Assembly: GCF_017877135.1 (NCBI RefSeq)
Contig: NZ_JAGIPH010000013.1
Span: forward strand, 1-64,000
DNA: 64,000 nt
Source: Neorhizobium galegae
Lineage (GTDB): Bacteria > Pseudomonadota > Alphaproteobacteria > Rhizobiales > Rhizobiaceae
Direction: 5' to 3'
The position numbers and the translations under genes were made by a program. This document shows positions 17,293-25,417 of this stretch, piece by piece. Position 1 is the first letter of the stretch, and every line of letters starts with the position of its first letter. The notes under the pieces were generated by a model that saw only the letters and a program-made list of their open reading frames with translations, made no database searches and was not told the origin of the DNA.

Positions 17293-18288
17293 TCAGGCCT
17301 TCTTTCTCGTGAAAATGCGATAGTGGGATGCCAGTGTGCGCGCAGCCATGACAACGATCATCAACACGCCCCAGAGAGCCGTCGCAAGGTGCTGGTTGGC
17401 GCCCATCAGGTTGAGGCCGGACGACAGAAGCTGCAGGACGACCAGGGCGACGAAGACCGGCAGCACCCGACCGAACCCGCCGAACGGATTGACGCCGCCC
17501 AAGAAGGCCGCAAGCACGGTAATCAGCAGATAGGATTCGCCGTGGCCGACGCGCACCGAATTGAACCGGGCAAGCATGATGATGCCGGCAACTGCGCACA
17601 TGATCCCCGACAGCGTGTAGACGAGGACAACGATCTTGCGCGTGTTGAGGCCGGAATAGTCTGCCGCGTCCATGTTGGAGCCGATCATCAGCAGGCCGAA
17701 GCCGAGCTTGCTGCGCGTCAACAGGACATGCCAGACGGCCACGCAGACAAGGAAGATCAGGAGCGGGATGGGAAGGCCGAGAAACGATCCATGGCCGATG
17801 GGCGCGACATAGGCGGGAAAGCCCGACACGTCGCCGCCACGGGTGAGGAACTCGCCGAGCCCCCGCAGAAAGATCATCATCGACAGGGTGACGAGGATCG
17901 GATGCGCGCGGGTATAGGCGATGGCAGCACCGGTCAAGGCGCCGGCAGCAGCGCCGGTCACAAGCGCGGCCACACAGGCGAAGACGAAGGCGCTCAGCGG
18001 AGCGTCCGCACCACCATGCGCCTGCAGCACCCATGCCGCCGCAAGTCCCGAAAGATTGGCGGTAAAGGTGATCGACAGGTTGATACCGCCGGTCAGAAGC
18101 GGCAGCAGCATGGCAAGCGTCAACAGGCCGAGTTCGGGAAGCTGGAACGCAACCGACCCAAAGGTCCCGAATGACAGGAAATTATCCGCTGCGAGGCCAA
18201 AGATCAGCATCACGGCGATAAATGCAATCACCGGGCCGCCCATATCCGCGCCGAACGTGGCATTGAACTTCTGGACAAAGGTCTTCAT
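17293..18288 (-). CDS. Sugar ABC transporter permease, RbsC type
   Basis: This 331-residue membrane protein has eight to ten hydrophobic segments and the RbsC/FrcC signature GGINLSITFTANLSGLAAAW. LMIGSNMDAADYSGLNTRKI lies in the cytoplasmic loop that contacts the ATPase. It overlaps the upstream permease gene by 4 bp (ATGA). Two non-identical permeases follow the ATPase, so the channel is probably a heterodimer rather than the RbsC homodimer. Confidence 0.9.
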   Translation of the reverse strand: MKTFVQKFNATFGADMGGPVIAFIAVMLIFGLAADNFLSFGTFGSVAFQLPELGLLTLAMLLPLLTGGINLSITFTANLSGLAAAWVLQAHGGADAPLSAFVFACVAALVTGAAAGALTGAAIAYTRAHPILVTLSMMIFLRGLGEFLTRGGDVSGFPAYVAPIGHGSFLGLPIPLLIFLVCVAVWHVLLTRSKLGFGLLMIGSNMDAADYSGLNTRKIVVLVYTLSGIMCAVAGIIMLARFNSVRVGHGESYLLITVLAAFLGGVNPFGGFGRVLPVFVALVVLQLLSSGLNLMGANQHLATALWGVLMIVVMAARTLASHYRIFTRKKA

Positions 18289-19301
18289 GAGCGCTGGCTT
18301 CCTTTGCGTGCGGAGCTTTTCAGGGCATCAGGCAGGAGTTTGTCGAAGCGGGCCGACGAGAGCGTGATGGCTGCAAGGATGATGGCGCCGACAATCATCT
18401 TGAAGGCAAAGGGAGAGACGCCCATCAGGTTGAGGCCGTTCTGGGTAATCGAGACCAGAAGCACGCCAAGCACGCAACCCAGCACCGAACCCTTGCCGCC
18501 GCCGAGACGCGCCCCGCCAAGGACGGTCGCGGCCAGAACATCAAGCTCGCGGCCATAGAGGGCGTTCGGCACCACTTCCTGCGCGTAATGCGCCTGCATG
18601 AGCCCGGCGATACCCGCCATCAGACCCATCCAGCCAAAGGAGATGTAATGCATGGCACCGATATTGATGCCGAAGCGACGGGCACCTTCCGGATTATCGC
18701 CGAAGGCATAAAGCTTGCGGCCGGTCGTCGTGCGCGAGATCATGAAGGAGGTGGCAATGCAGCAGAGCACCATCACCACCACCGGCAGCGTGAGTTCCAC
18801 CCAGGAGCCATCCGCCATCTCGTGTTCGTAAAACACGACACGGTTGGAGAGCCAGTCCGGCAGGTTGTAGATCGACACGCCCTTGGTGAAGAACATCAAC
18901 AGGCCAAAGAAGATGTTGAAGGTCGAGATGGTCGCGACGATCGAAATGATCTGCAGGCGATAGACCAGAAAGGCATTGATCAGCCCAAGGCCAATGCCGA
19001 CCACGCCGGCAATGATGAAGCCTTCGGCCCAATTGCCGCCGCCGAGTGCTGCAAGCGCGAGAACCGCAACATATTGGACGACCGAGGCGGCGACGGCGAA
19101 GGAAATATCGATGCCGCCCGAGATCAGCACAACCAGCAGTCCGACCGCGAAGATGATGTTGACGGCCGAGACGTTCAGCACGTCAAAGGCGTTGGAGATG
19201 GTGAAAAACCGATCGGTGCCAAAGGACAGCCCGATGCAAAGCAGGACCATCACGGCAAGCAGGGTAAATTCGGTCGTATGACCTGAGACGAGCCTACGCA
19301 T
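18285..19301 (-). CDS. Sugar ABC transporter permease, RbsC type (first of pair)
   Basis: This permease has 338 residues and about nine hydrophobic segments. SGGIDISFAVAASVVQ is the conserved RbsC helix, and LYAFGDNPEGARRFGINI the ATPase-contact loop. The start at ATG 19301 (MRRLVSGHTTEF) overlaps the ATPase stop by 8 bp. A longer in-frame reading to 19517 runs through the ATPase gene and is not real. It works with the paralogue downstream and the ATPase upstream. Confidence 0.9.
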   Translation of the reverse strand: MRRLVSGHTTEFTLLAVMVLLCIGLSFGTDRFFTISNAFDVLNVSAVNIIFAVGLLVVLISGGIDISFAVAASVVQYVAVLALAALGGGNWAEGFIIAGVVGIGLGLINAFLVYRLQIISIVATISTFNIFFGLLMFFTKGVSIYNLPDWLSNRVVFYEHEMADGSWVELTLPVVVMVLCCIATSFMISRTTTGRKLYAFGDNPEGARRFGINIGAMHYISFGWMGLMAGIAGLMQAHYAQEVVPNALYGRELDVLAATVLGGARLGGGKGSVLGCVLGVLLVSITQNGLNLMGVSPFAFKMIVGAIILAAITLSSARFDKLLPDALKSSARKGSQRS

Positions 19302-20787
19302 AGACGGCGGACTCCAATTCTGTAAGCGAGATTTGACGCGGGTCGTAAACCGCCTGGAAGCGGCCTTCCGCCATGTGGATGACGCGGTCGGTGTTGAAAT
19401 AGACTTCCGGCGCTTCGTCGGAAATGACGATGATCGACAGACCTTCGGCTGCCAGCTTTCGGACGATCTCGAAGATGCCGGCGCGCGCGCCGACATCGAC
19501 GCCGACGGTCGGGGCATCGAGGATCAGGATCTTGGGGCTGATCGCCAGCCACTTGGCAATCGCCACGCGCTGCTGATTGCCGCCTGAAAGGGTGCGGATC
19601 GGGTCATCCGGCGTGCCGATCTTGACGCCGAGTTCCGAGATCCAGCGCGAAACGACCTTTGCCTTTCGCGATGGCGAAATGAGGCCACCCGACAGGATAC
19701 GGTCGAGCGACGCCATGACAAGATTGTCGGCGATGGACTGCGGCTGATTGAGGCCGAGCGACAGTCGGTCCTCGGAAAGATAGGCAATGCCCGCGCGGAT
19801 CGCATCGCGGTTGGAGCCGAAGCTGACCGCCTTTCCCTCCAGCAGGATCTCGCCGGAATGGGCGGCGCGCATGCCGAACAGGGTGAGCGCCAGTTCCGTG
19901 CGGCCCGCCCCGAGAAGGCCGGTGATGCCGAGTGTTTCGCCGCGCTTCAAATCGAAGGAAACATCGCTGAATTCGCCATGGCGCGTGAGGTTGCGGACCG
20001 AGAGAACGACGGGTGCGTCGTCATGATCGGTGGCAATCACGGCATTGTCGAAGTTGCGGCCGGTCATCAATTCGGTCACGCGGGATTGGGTCATGCCTTC
20101 GACCGGATAGACACCGACGAGCGAGCCATCGCGCAGCACTGTCATGCGGTCGGAGATTTCCAGCACCTCCGCCAGGCGGTGAGACACGAAAACCACGGCA
20201 ACACCGGAAGCCGAGAGATTGCGCACGATCTCGATCAGGTAATCGGTTTCCGATTGCGTGAGAGACGCCGTCGGCTCATCCATGAAGACGAGGCGCGCTT
20301 CGCCCACCAGCGCACGGGCAATCGCCACGATCTGGCGCTGGGCGATCGGCAGATCTTTCAACGGCTGATGGATATCGAGATTGACGCCGAGACGCGCCAA
20401 GGCCTTTTCCGCCGCAGCGTCGATGGCGCGCTTGTCGATGAGGCCGTATTTGCCGTTCACGGCAAGCTGGAAACCGATGTTTTCGGCAACAGACATTTCG
20501 CCGAAAAGCGCCAGGTCCTGCCAGATCACCTGAATCCCTAAGGACTGGGCGAGTGTCGGCGTCATCGCGGCAATCGGCTTGCCGTCGAACAGGAACTCGG
20601 CGCCCTCTTCCGGCTTGTAAACGCCGGTGATGACCTTGATGAGCGTGCTCTTGCCGCAACCGTTTTCACCGGCCAGACAATGGACCTCGCCCGGATTGAC
20701 CTCGAAGGAGACGCCTTTGAGGGCACGCACGCCGCCAAAGGTAACCTTGATATCTTTCAGGGAGAGAAGCGGATGTGCGCCCGACAT
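19294..20787 (-). CDS. Sugar ABC transporter ATPase, RbsA type (two ATPase domains)
   Basis: This 497-residue double ATPase is typical of ribose/galactose/rare-sugar importers. The first domain has Walker A GENGCGKST at about 40-48 and the signature LPIAQRQIVAIARALV. The second has LGAGRTELALTLFG as a degenerate Walker A and LSGGNQQRVAIAKWL as signature. This asymmetry is normal for the family. It is the second gene of the operon and is separated from the binding-protein gene by a strong hairpin. Confidence 0.93.
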   Translation of the reverse strand: MSGAHPLLSLKDIKVTFGGVRALKGVSFEVNPGEVHCLAGENGCGKSTLIKVITGVYKPEEGAEFLFDGKPIAAMTPTLAQSLGIQVIWQDLALFGEMSVAENIGFQLAVNGKYGLIDKRAIDAAAEKALARLGVNLDIHQPLKDLPIAQRQIVAIARALVGEARLVFMDEPTASLTQSETDYLIEIVRNLSASGVAVVFVSHRLAEVLEISDRMTVLRDGSLVGVYPVEGMTQSRVTELMTGRNFDNAVIATDHDDAPVVLSVRNLTRHGEFSDVSFDLKRGETLGITGLLGAGRTELALTLFGMRAAHSGEILLEGKAVSFGSNRDAIRAGIAYLSEDRLSLGLNQPQSIADNLVMASLDRILSGGLISPSRKAKVVSRWISELGVKIGTPDDPIRTLSGGNQQRVAIAKWLAISPKILILDAPTVGVDVGARAGIFEIVRKLAAEGLSIIVISDEAPEVYFNTDRVIHMAEGRFQAVYDPRQISLTELESAVYA

Positions 20788-20850
20788 AACGTGTACTCCG
20801 TCTGACCACGCTTGCCGTGACCATTCGACTGTCTTGTTTTTATTGAAAAT

Positions 20851-20884
20851 GGGGTCGCGCGGACGCTGTCGCCCGCGCGACCCC
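20851..20884 (-). other. Hairpin after the second binding-protein gene
   Basis: A perfect 12-bp GC-rich stem with a 10-base loop lies just after the binding-protein stop, 63 bp before the ATPase start. On the minus strand it is followed by ATTTTC, so it may be a leaky terminator as well as a 3' protection structure. The polyol operon has the same arrangement. Confidence 0.7.
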
Positions 20885-20900
20885 TGCAGCTCCGGGAGGA

Positions 20901-21881
20901 TCAGAGCCCCATCGACACCAGTTTGTCGATGCTTTCCTTGTCGATCTTCAGAAGCTGATCGACGATGATGGTGTTGCCTTCGGGCGTAATGGTGCCGAGA
21001 CCGTCGATGGTCTCACCCGCCTTCGGTGCCTGCCCCTTGGCAATGCGGTCGGCAAGCGTCACGAAGACTTCGCCGGCCTGCTTCGGGTTCCACATGAAGC
21101 CGCCCGTCAATGCGCCGCTCTTGATCAGCTTGGCGCCCTGCCCCGGCGAGAACGGCCCGACGACAAAGACCTTGCCGTCCTTGCGGCGCTCTTCGACGGC
21201 GCGTCCGGCGCCGATCGGACCCTGCGACCCAAACGCCATGAAGCCTGCGAGATCCGGGTTGGCCGACATCAGGTCGAGCGCCGTGGAGCGGCTCTTGTCG
21301 AGATCTTCGGCAACGCCGTAACGGTCACCGACGAGCTTCATGTTGGGATAATTGGCCTTGATATAGGCGATTGCCGCATCGGCCCAGGCATTGTGCAACG
21401 GCACCGTCAGCGAACCGACGAACACGGCATAGGAGCCCTTGCCGCCCATCTTTTCGGCCAGAAGCTTGCCGTGGGCCTCACCGAAACCCTTCGCGGATGC
21501 CAGTTCGAAATCCCAGTCCGCACCCGCCTGCTTCGGCGATTCGTGCGTGATGACCTTGATGCCCGCGGCCTGCGCCTTCATCAGCACCGGCTCCAGCACC
21601 TTGGAGTCGTTCGGAACGACGCCGATAAAATCAACCTTCTGAGCGATCAGATCCTCGATGGCGCGAACCTGCAAGGCCGGGTCGGCACTGGTGGGGCCCA
21701 CCATGAAACCATTGACCCCGAGCTTTGCGCTCTGCTCCTTGATGCCGGCTTCCATGGCGTTGAACCACGGAATGCCACCAATCTTCACGACGACGCCAAT
21801 CTTGGTTTCGGCAGCGAATGACACGGTGGAAGTAAAGAGCGCCAGCGAAAGGCCAAGCGCGACTGACATAATTCTCTTCAT
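20901..21881 (-). CDS. Rare-sugar ABC transporter substrate-binding protein (RbsB-like)
   Basis: This periplasmic binding protein of the ribose/autoinducer-2 (type 1) fold has 326 residues. The signal peptide is MKRIMSVALGLSLALFTSTVSFAAE, cleaved near residue 24. The mature fold starts KIGVVVKIGGIPWFNAMEAG, with the conserved IEDLIAQKVDFIGVVPND and HESPKQAG segments. It is the first gene of the operon. With two ketose epimerases downstream, D-allulose or a related ketose is the likely ligand, which is an inference. The start is fixed by the signal peptide and the GAGGAGG upstream. Confidence 0.92.
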   Translation of the reverse strand: MKRIMSVALGLSLALFTSTVSFAAETKIGVVVKIGGIPWFNAMEAGIKEQSAKLGVNGFMVGPTSADPALQVRAIEDLIAQKVDFIGVVPNDSKVLEPVLMKAQAAGIKVITHESPKQAGADWDFELASAKGFGEAHGKLLAEKMGGKGSYAVFVGSLTVPLHNAWADAAIAYIKANYPNMKLVGDRYGVAEDLDKSRSTALDLMSANPDLAGFMAFGSQGPIGAGRAVEERRKDGKVFVVGPFSPGQGAKLIKSGALTGGFMWNPKQAGEVFVTLADRIAKGQAPKAGETIDGLGTITPEGNTIIVDQLLKIDKESIDKLVSMGL

Positions 21882-22005
21882 GGGGTCCTCCTCTTCAAAA
21901 CTATCCCTGACGCGTAAAGACATGCCTGCAAGAGCTCGCGCCCTGGCGTTGGATCTACGATGCCTGTCACAGGCCCCTCCAGCGTCGCTCCTCAAGCGAA
22001 CCACC

Positions 22006-22045
22006 TGCACAATCGATATTTCTAGGTTGCACAATCGATGGTGCA
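22006..22045. promoter_or_regulatory. Twin operator-like sites in the divergent promoter region
   Basis: TGCACAATCGAT occurs twice, at 22006-22017 and 22028-22039, exactly 22 bp apart (two helical turns). The second copy is part of an 18-bp near-palindrome (22028-22045, TGCAC...GTGCA around ATCGAT, with one mismatched pair). The sites lie between the binding-protein start (21881) and the LacI-type gene (22124). This is where a LacI-type repressor would control the operon and possibly itself. Confidence 0.7.
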
Positions 22046-22123
22046 CGCACATTATCACCAAGCGGGCTTTCGTCAAGAGGGGCTGGCATCTACAACGTAC
22101 AAGACGGGGGAGGTGATTCCGGC

Positions 22124-23191
22124 ATGACTGAGAAGGAACAGAGGAAGGCAACGATCTACGACCTGTCGGTCAAATCGGGTGCGTCGGCCTCGACGGTGAG
22201 CGCTGTGTTGAATGGCACCTGGCGCAAGCGGAGGATCTCGGAAGAGACGGCCAACCGGATCATCTTGCTGGCGCAGGAGCACAAATACACCGCAAACCAG
22301 CAGGCCAGGGCGCTGAGGAGTTCCCGGTCGGGACTGGCGGGACTGCTTCTGCCCATCTACGACACGCGCTTCTTTTCCACGATGGCGCAAACGTTCGAGG
22401 CGCAGGCGCGCAAACGCGGCTTGATGCCGGTGGTGGTCGCGGGACGACGCGATCCGGAAGAAGAGCGCCGGACCGTCGAATCGCTTGTCGCCTATTCGAT
22501 TGATCTCCTGTTCATCGCGGGCGCAACAGATCCCGATGGCGTTCACAAGGTGTGTGCGCGGGCAAACCTGCCGCATATCAACATAGACCTTCCGGGGAAA
22601 CTCGCCTCGTCCGTCATTTCCGACAACCGGCAGGGCGCCAAGGCGCTCACGCTGGCAATCATTCGGCATGCCCAGCAGGCAGGCCCTCTGACGGCCGACG
22701 ATGTCTATATGTTCGGCGGCCGCGACGACCATGCCAGCCGCGAACGCATCATCGGCTTTCACGCCGCAAAGGCCGAGATCTTCGGAACTTGCCTCGGCGA
22801 CGACATGGAGAGCACCGGCTATTCGCCGAGCATCACGGCCCTTGCCTTCGAGCGCTTCTACGAACGCCACGGCCTCCTGCCGCGGTGCTTTTTCATCAAT
22901 TCATCGGTCAATTTCGAAGGGCTGCTTCGCTTCATGAGCAAGCACGACGGCGAAGTTTTTGGCGATATCGTCGTGGGTTGCTTCGATTACGACCCCTTCG
23001 GCTCCTTCCTTCCCTTCCCCGTGTACATGATCCGGCCGAACATTTCCGAGATGCTGGAAAAAGGGTTTGAACTCTTGGACTCAGCAGAAGATGCGCCCCG
23101 CATCGTCCTCATCGAACCGCAGCTTGTCCTGCCCCGCACGGCGCTCGAAGGACCGCTGGACGAGTTGAAGGATAGCGTCACATCCGTTTAG
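22124..23191 (+). CDS. LacI-family transcriptional repressor of the rare-ketose operon
   Basis: The protein has 355 residues. The N-terminal LacI helix-turn-helix is at about 9-31 (ATIYDLSVKSGASASTVSAV), with the hinge helix TANQQARALRSSRSG after it. The periplasmic-binding-protein-like effector domain follows. Read divergently from the importer operon, it faces twin palindromic sites. A LacI-type psicose-responsive repressor (PsiR) has been described from Agrobacterium; this gene is a good candidate orthologue, though I cannot align it. GGGGGAGG precedes the ATG. Confidence 0.9.
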   Translation: MTEKEQRKATIYDLSVKSGASASTVSAVLNGTWRKRRISEETANRIILLAQEHKYTANQQARALRSSRSGLAGLLLPIYDTRFFSTMAQTFEAQARKRGLMPVVVAGRRDPEEERRTVESLVAYSIDLLFIAGATDPDGVHKVCARANLPHINIDLPGKLASSVISDNRQGAKALTLAIIRHAQQAGPLTADDVYMFGGRDDHASRERIIGFHAAKAEIFGTCLGDDMESTGYSPSITALAFERFYERHGLLPRCFFINSSVNFEGLLRFMSKHDGEVFGDIVVGCFDYDPFGSFLPFPVYMIRPNISEMLEKGFELLDSAEDAPRIVLIEPQLVLPRTALEGPLDELKDSVTSV

Positions 23192-23313
23192 AATGTTGCG
23201 CAGACCGCTGGGACGAGCTCAAGACGGGCCAAGGCTCAAGGTCGGCTATAGGACCGCGTGAACCTGACTGGCGACGTCCGATTGTAAACGTCGACCTTAT
23301 CGTTGACTGCTCT

Positions 23314-23342
23314 TTGACATTGTTCGAACAATCAGGCACTTA
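23314..23342 (+). promoter_or_regulatory. Putative CRISPR leader promoter with internal palindrome
   Basis: TTGACA at 23314-23319 and CACTTA at 23337-23342 are spaced by 17 bases, just before the first repeat at 23352. The spacer between them holds a perfect 14-bp palindrome, ATTGTTCGAACAAT (23319-23332), which could be a regulator site. The -10 match is poor. The rest of 23192-23313 shows no gene. Confidence 0.4.
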
Positions 23343-23351
23343 AGGGCAAGA

Positions 23352-23563
23352 GGTTCCTCCGCATGCGCGGAGATAGACCCAGGCAGGAGCCGAGGCTTGC
23401 ACCGCGCAAAATGGTTCCTCCGCATGCGCGGAGATAGACCCGTATGGCTGACCTCGTAGCCGCGCCCGAACGAGGTTCCTCCGCATGCGCGGAGATAGAC
23501 CCTGGACACGGTTGGAAACCGGTGCGGCAATTATGGTTCCTCCGCATGCGCGGAGATAGACTC
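23352..23563 (+). CRISPR. Four-repeat CRISPR array, type I-E-like
   Basis: Four 29-base repeats start at 23352, 23413, 23474 and 23535. All three spacers are exactly 32 bases (61-base period). Each repeat begins GGTTCCTCC, ends GATAGACCC, and has a 5-bp stem (TCCGC/GCGGA) around ATGC. The fourth repeat differs at one base (CTC for CCC), as expected for the leader-distal end. Repeat length, stem position, ATAGACCC-like handle and 32-base spacers fit subtype I-E. No cas gene lies in this window. The 23564-23747 flank holds no gene. Confidence 0.92.
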
Positions 23564-23747
23564 GTCGTTGTCAGTTCCGGTTGAAATCTGCTGTGAAAGT
23601 GTCCGGTTGTCTGAGGTGTTCCGGCTCCCTCCGTAGGACAATCGGCTGCGGCGCGTCCCGGAAAGGCGCGCCTCCTCTATTTTCCGAGAATCGAAGCACC
23701 TTCCCAGAAGCCTTAAGGCCTGCGCCCGGCCACCCCTGCCCCCGATG

Positions 23748-24890
23748 TCACGGGCCTGGCTGTCCAGCCTTGGGCAGCAGCAGCAAGGGCGAGGTGAGCG
23801 TGGCGCTCAGTGTGTCCAGCACGAAGGTTCCGGGGCTGCGTTTGACGCCGGACGAATCTGCCTCGACCGGCGCCAGGATGGGCGCGAGAGCAGAGACCTG
23901 GGCGAAGCGGTTGTGGTTGAATTGATCCTTTGTCGAGAGCGCGGATATATCGATGATCTCGAGCTTGCCGAGGTCGGCTGCCTGTTTGACACGCGGATCA
24001 CTGACATCGAGCGCACCGATGCGCCGCCGCTGACCCGCCAGGAGACGCGAAACGGCGAGTGCTCGATCGTCTTTGGAGACGAGCACCGTCATCGGTGGGG
24101 AGAGTGAACCGATCACGGCGAGTTGCGATCGGAAGACCTGCACGTCGATATCCGGCGCCGCCAGAAACACCGTGAGCTTTGTAAAAATTGCCGATTTCTG
24201 CGAGAGGCGCAGCTGCCGGAGCGCCTCGGCGGACAGCCATCCGCCCATGCTGTGGCCAATCAGTGTTACCTTGCGCACCGCCGGGTTGCGGCCGAGGTCA
24301 TCGAGCAGTTGGCTCAATCCGTCACGCGAAGCGGTGGCGGCATCCTTGTCGGCAAGATAGCCTGTCACGCTTGCCTCTGATGGCCAGGAAAAGAGGATGG
24401 GGGTCCGGCTGCCATCGTCGGAATCGGCGTTGATCTGCGCAAGGCGGAACAGAGCCTCTTGGAAACTCGTGTTGAAGCCGTGCACGAAGACGCCCACCTG
24501 AGATCGGCTCCCTGTCTGGGCAAGGCTGATCGCTTTATGAAAACTTGCCGGATCGAGAACCTTCTGCTGGATCGTCACGAAGCTTGCGGCAGGATCAGGC
24601 GTGCCTTCCTTGGGCCATTCGATCTCGCCCGGACGATGCACCGGGGGGATCGAGATGGTGAAGGCGGCATAGTTGAGCTTGTCTGCCGTTTCATTGGTAA
24701 AGACATTGCGATCAGGATCCGGACGCGCGCGCATGGTCGCGACATAGACGGTGACCTGGCGTGTGCCGGTCACGCGGGTGCTGATCTTCGGCACGTCGAG
24801 GACTTCCGGCCCCGGGCGTGTGACGCAGGCCGACAGCATCGCGACCATTGAGAGACACACCGCAAGCCTGCCGATCATGGACATGCTCAT
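23748..24890 (-). CDS. Lipoprotein alpha/beta hydrolase (DUF900-type)
   Basis: This 380-residue protein has a lipoprotein signal peptide (lipobox LSAC, Cys22) and an alpha/beta hydrolase fold. The fold shows VFVHGFNTSFQEALFRLAQ and the nucleophile elbow GHSMGG. The pattern matches the DUF900 esterase-like family, whose substrate is unknown. A later stretch IDISALSTKDQFNHNRFA supplies a possible catalytic His. Anchoring in the outer or inner membrane is inferred. ATG 24890 was chosen over an earlier frame because AGGAGG lies 9 bp upstream and the signal peptide starts there. Confidence 0.85.
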   Translation of the reverse strand: MSMSMIGRLAVCLSMVAMLSACVTRPGPEVLDVPKISTRVTGTRQVTVYVATMRARPDPDRNVFTNETADKLNYAAFTISIPPVHRPGEIEWPKEGTPDPAASFVTIQQKVLDPASFHKAISLAQTGSRSQVGVFVHGFNTSFQEALFRLAQINADSDDGSRTPILFSWPSEASVTGYLADKDAATASRDGLSQLLDDLGRNPAVRKVTLIGHSMGGWLSAEALRQLRLSQKSAIFTKLTVFLAAPDIDVQVFRSQLAVIGSLSPPMTVLVSKDDRALAVSRLLAGQRRRIGALDVSDPRVKQAADLGKLEIIDISALSTKDQFNHNRFAQVSALAPILAPVEADSSGVKRSPGTFVLDTLSATLTSPLLLLPKAGQPGP

Positions 24891-24990
24891 TCTCTTAAAC
24901 CTCCTGCGCGCATCGGGCCGGATCTTTCGGAGCTCATCCTTTGACGGAAACTCCATGACCGGGCGCTCTGATACGGCCTAACGCCTCGTC

Positions 24991-25374
24991 TCAATGCGGT
25001 TTGCAATAATCCCAATAGCCCCGGTTCTGCTGTGGGCTGGACCAGTACCAGCATAGCTGCGGACTGGGCGCAGGCGGCACGCTGGAGGCAACGATGATCG
25101 TCCCCAAGACTACGCCGGCAACCACGGCACCGTAATAGGGGCGCCGCACCCAGGGGCGAACCGGCCGGACCACGACGACCCGCGTGTGATGATGATGGAC
25201 GACACGCGCCTCATCGGCGCAGAACACGCGCAGGCAACCACCGCTTGCCTGGAACGCCGGATCCTGGAGTAGTGGCGAAAACAGGGGGGCGGCCGATACC
25301 GGAGCGGCCAGAGCCTGGACGACGCACAATCCGAGGAGGATCGAACGCGTCCCACGTCTTTTTCTGTTGATCAT
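24991..25374 (-). CDS. Small secreted protein of unknown function
   Basis: This 127-residue protein is not recognised as a named family. It has a signal peptide (basic MINRKRRGTRS, then a hydrophobic run ending APVSAAP, cleavage near residue 29). It has two cysteines close together (CLRVFC), a HHHH run, a short hydrophobic segment (YGAVVAGVVLGTIIVASS) and an aromatic, Cys-containing tail (LCWYWSSPQQNRGYWDYC). GGAG lies before the ATG. It follows the MscS-type gene by 43 bp on the same strand and may be the last gene of the sulfatase run. Confidence 0.65.
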   Translation of the reverse strand: MINRKRRGTRSILLGLCVVQALAAPVSAAPLFSPLLQDPAFQASGGCLRVFCADEARVVHHHHTRVVVVRPVRPWVRRPYYGAVVAGVVLGTIIVASSVPPAPSPQLCWYWSSPQQNRGYWDYCKPH

Positions 25375-25417
25375 GCGTTCTTTCTCCGGACCGTTTGAAA
25401 CTTTAGCGAGGTATGGG

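Noticed and set aside
23297..23547. Two overlapping minus-strand open frames across the CRISPR array (77 and 71 codons)
   Set aside because: They are translations of the repeats and spacers. The periodic RMRRN/HAEEP/RACGG strings are the well-known artefact of I-E repeats.
23192..23747. Dispersed REP-type repeats instead of CRISPR
   Set aside because: The exact 61-base period, equal spacer length and unique spacer sequences are not expected of REP elements.
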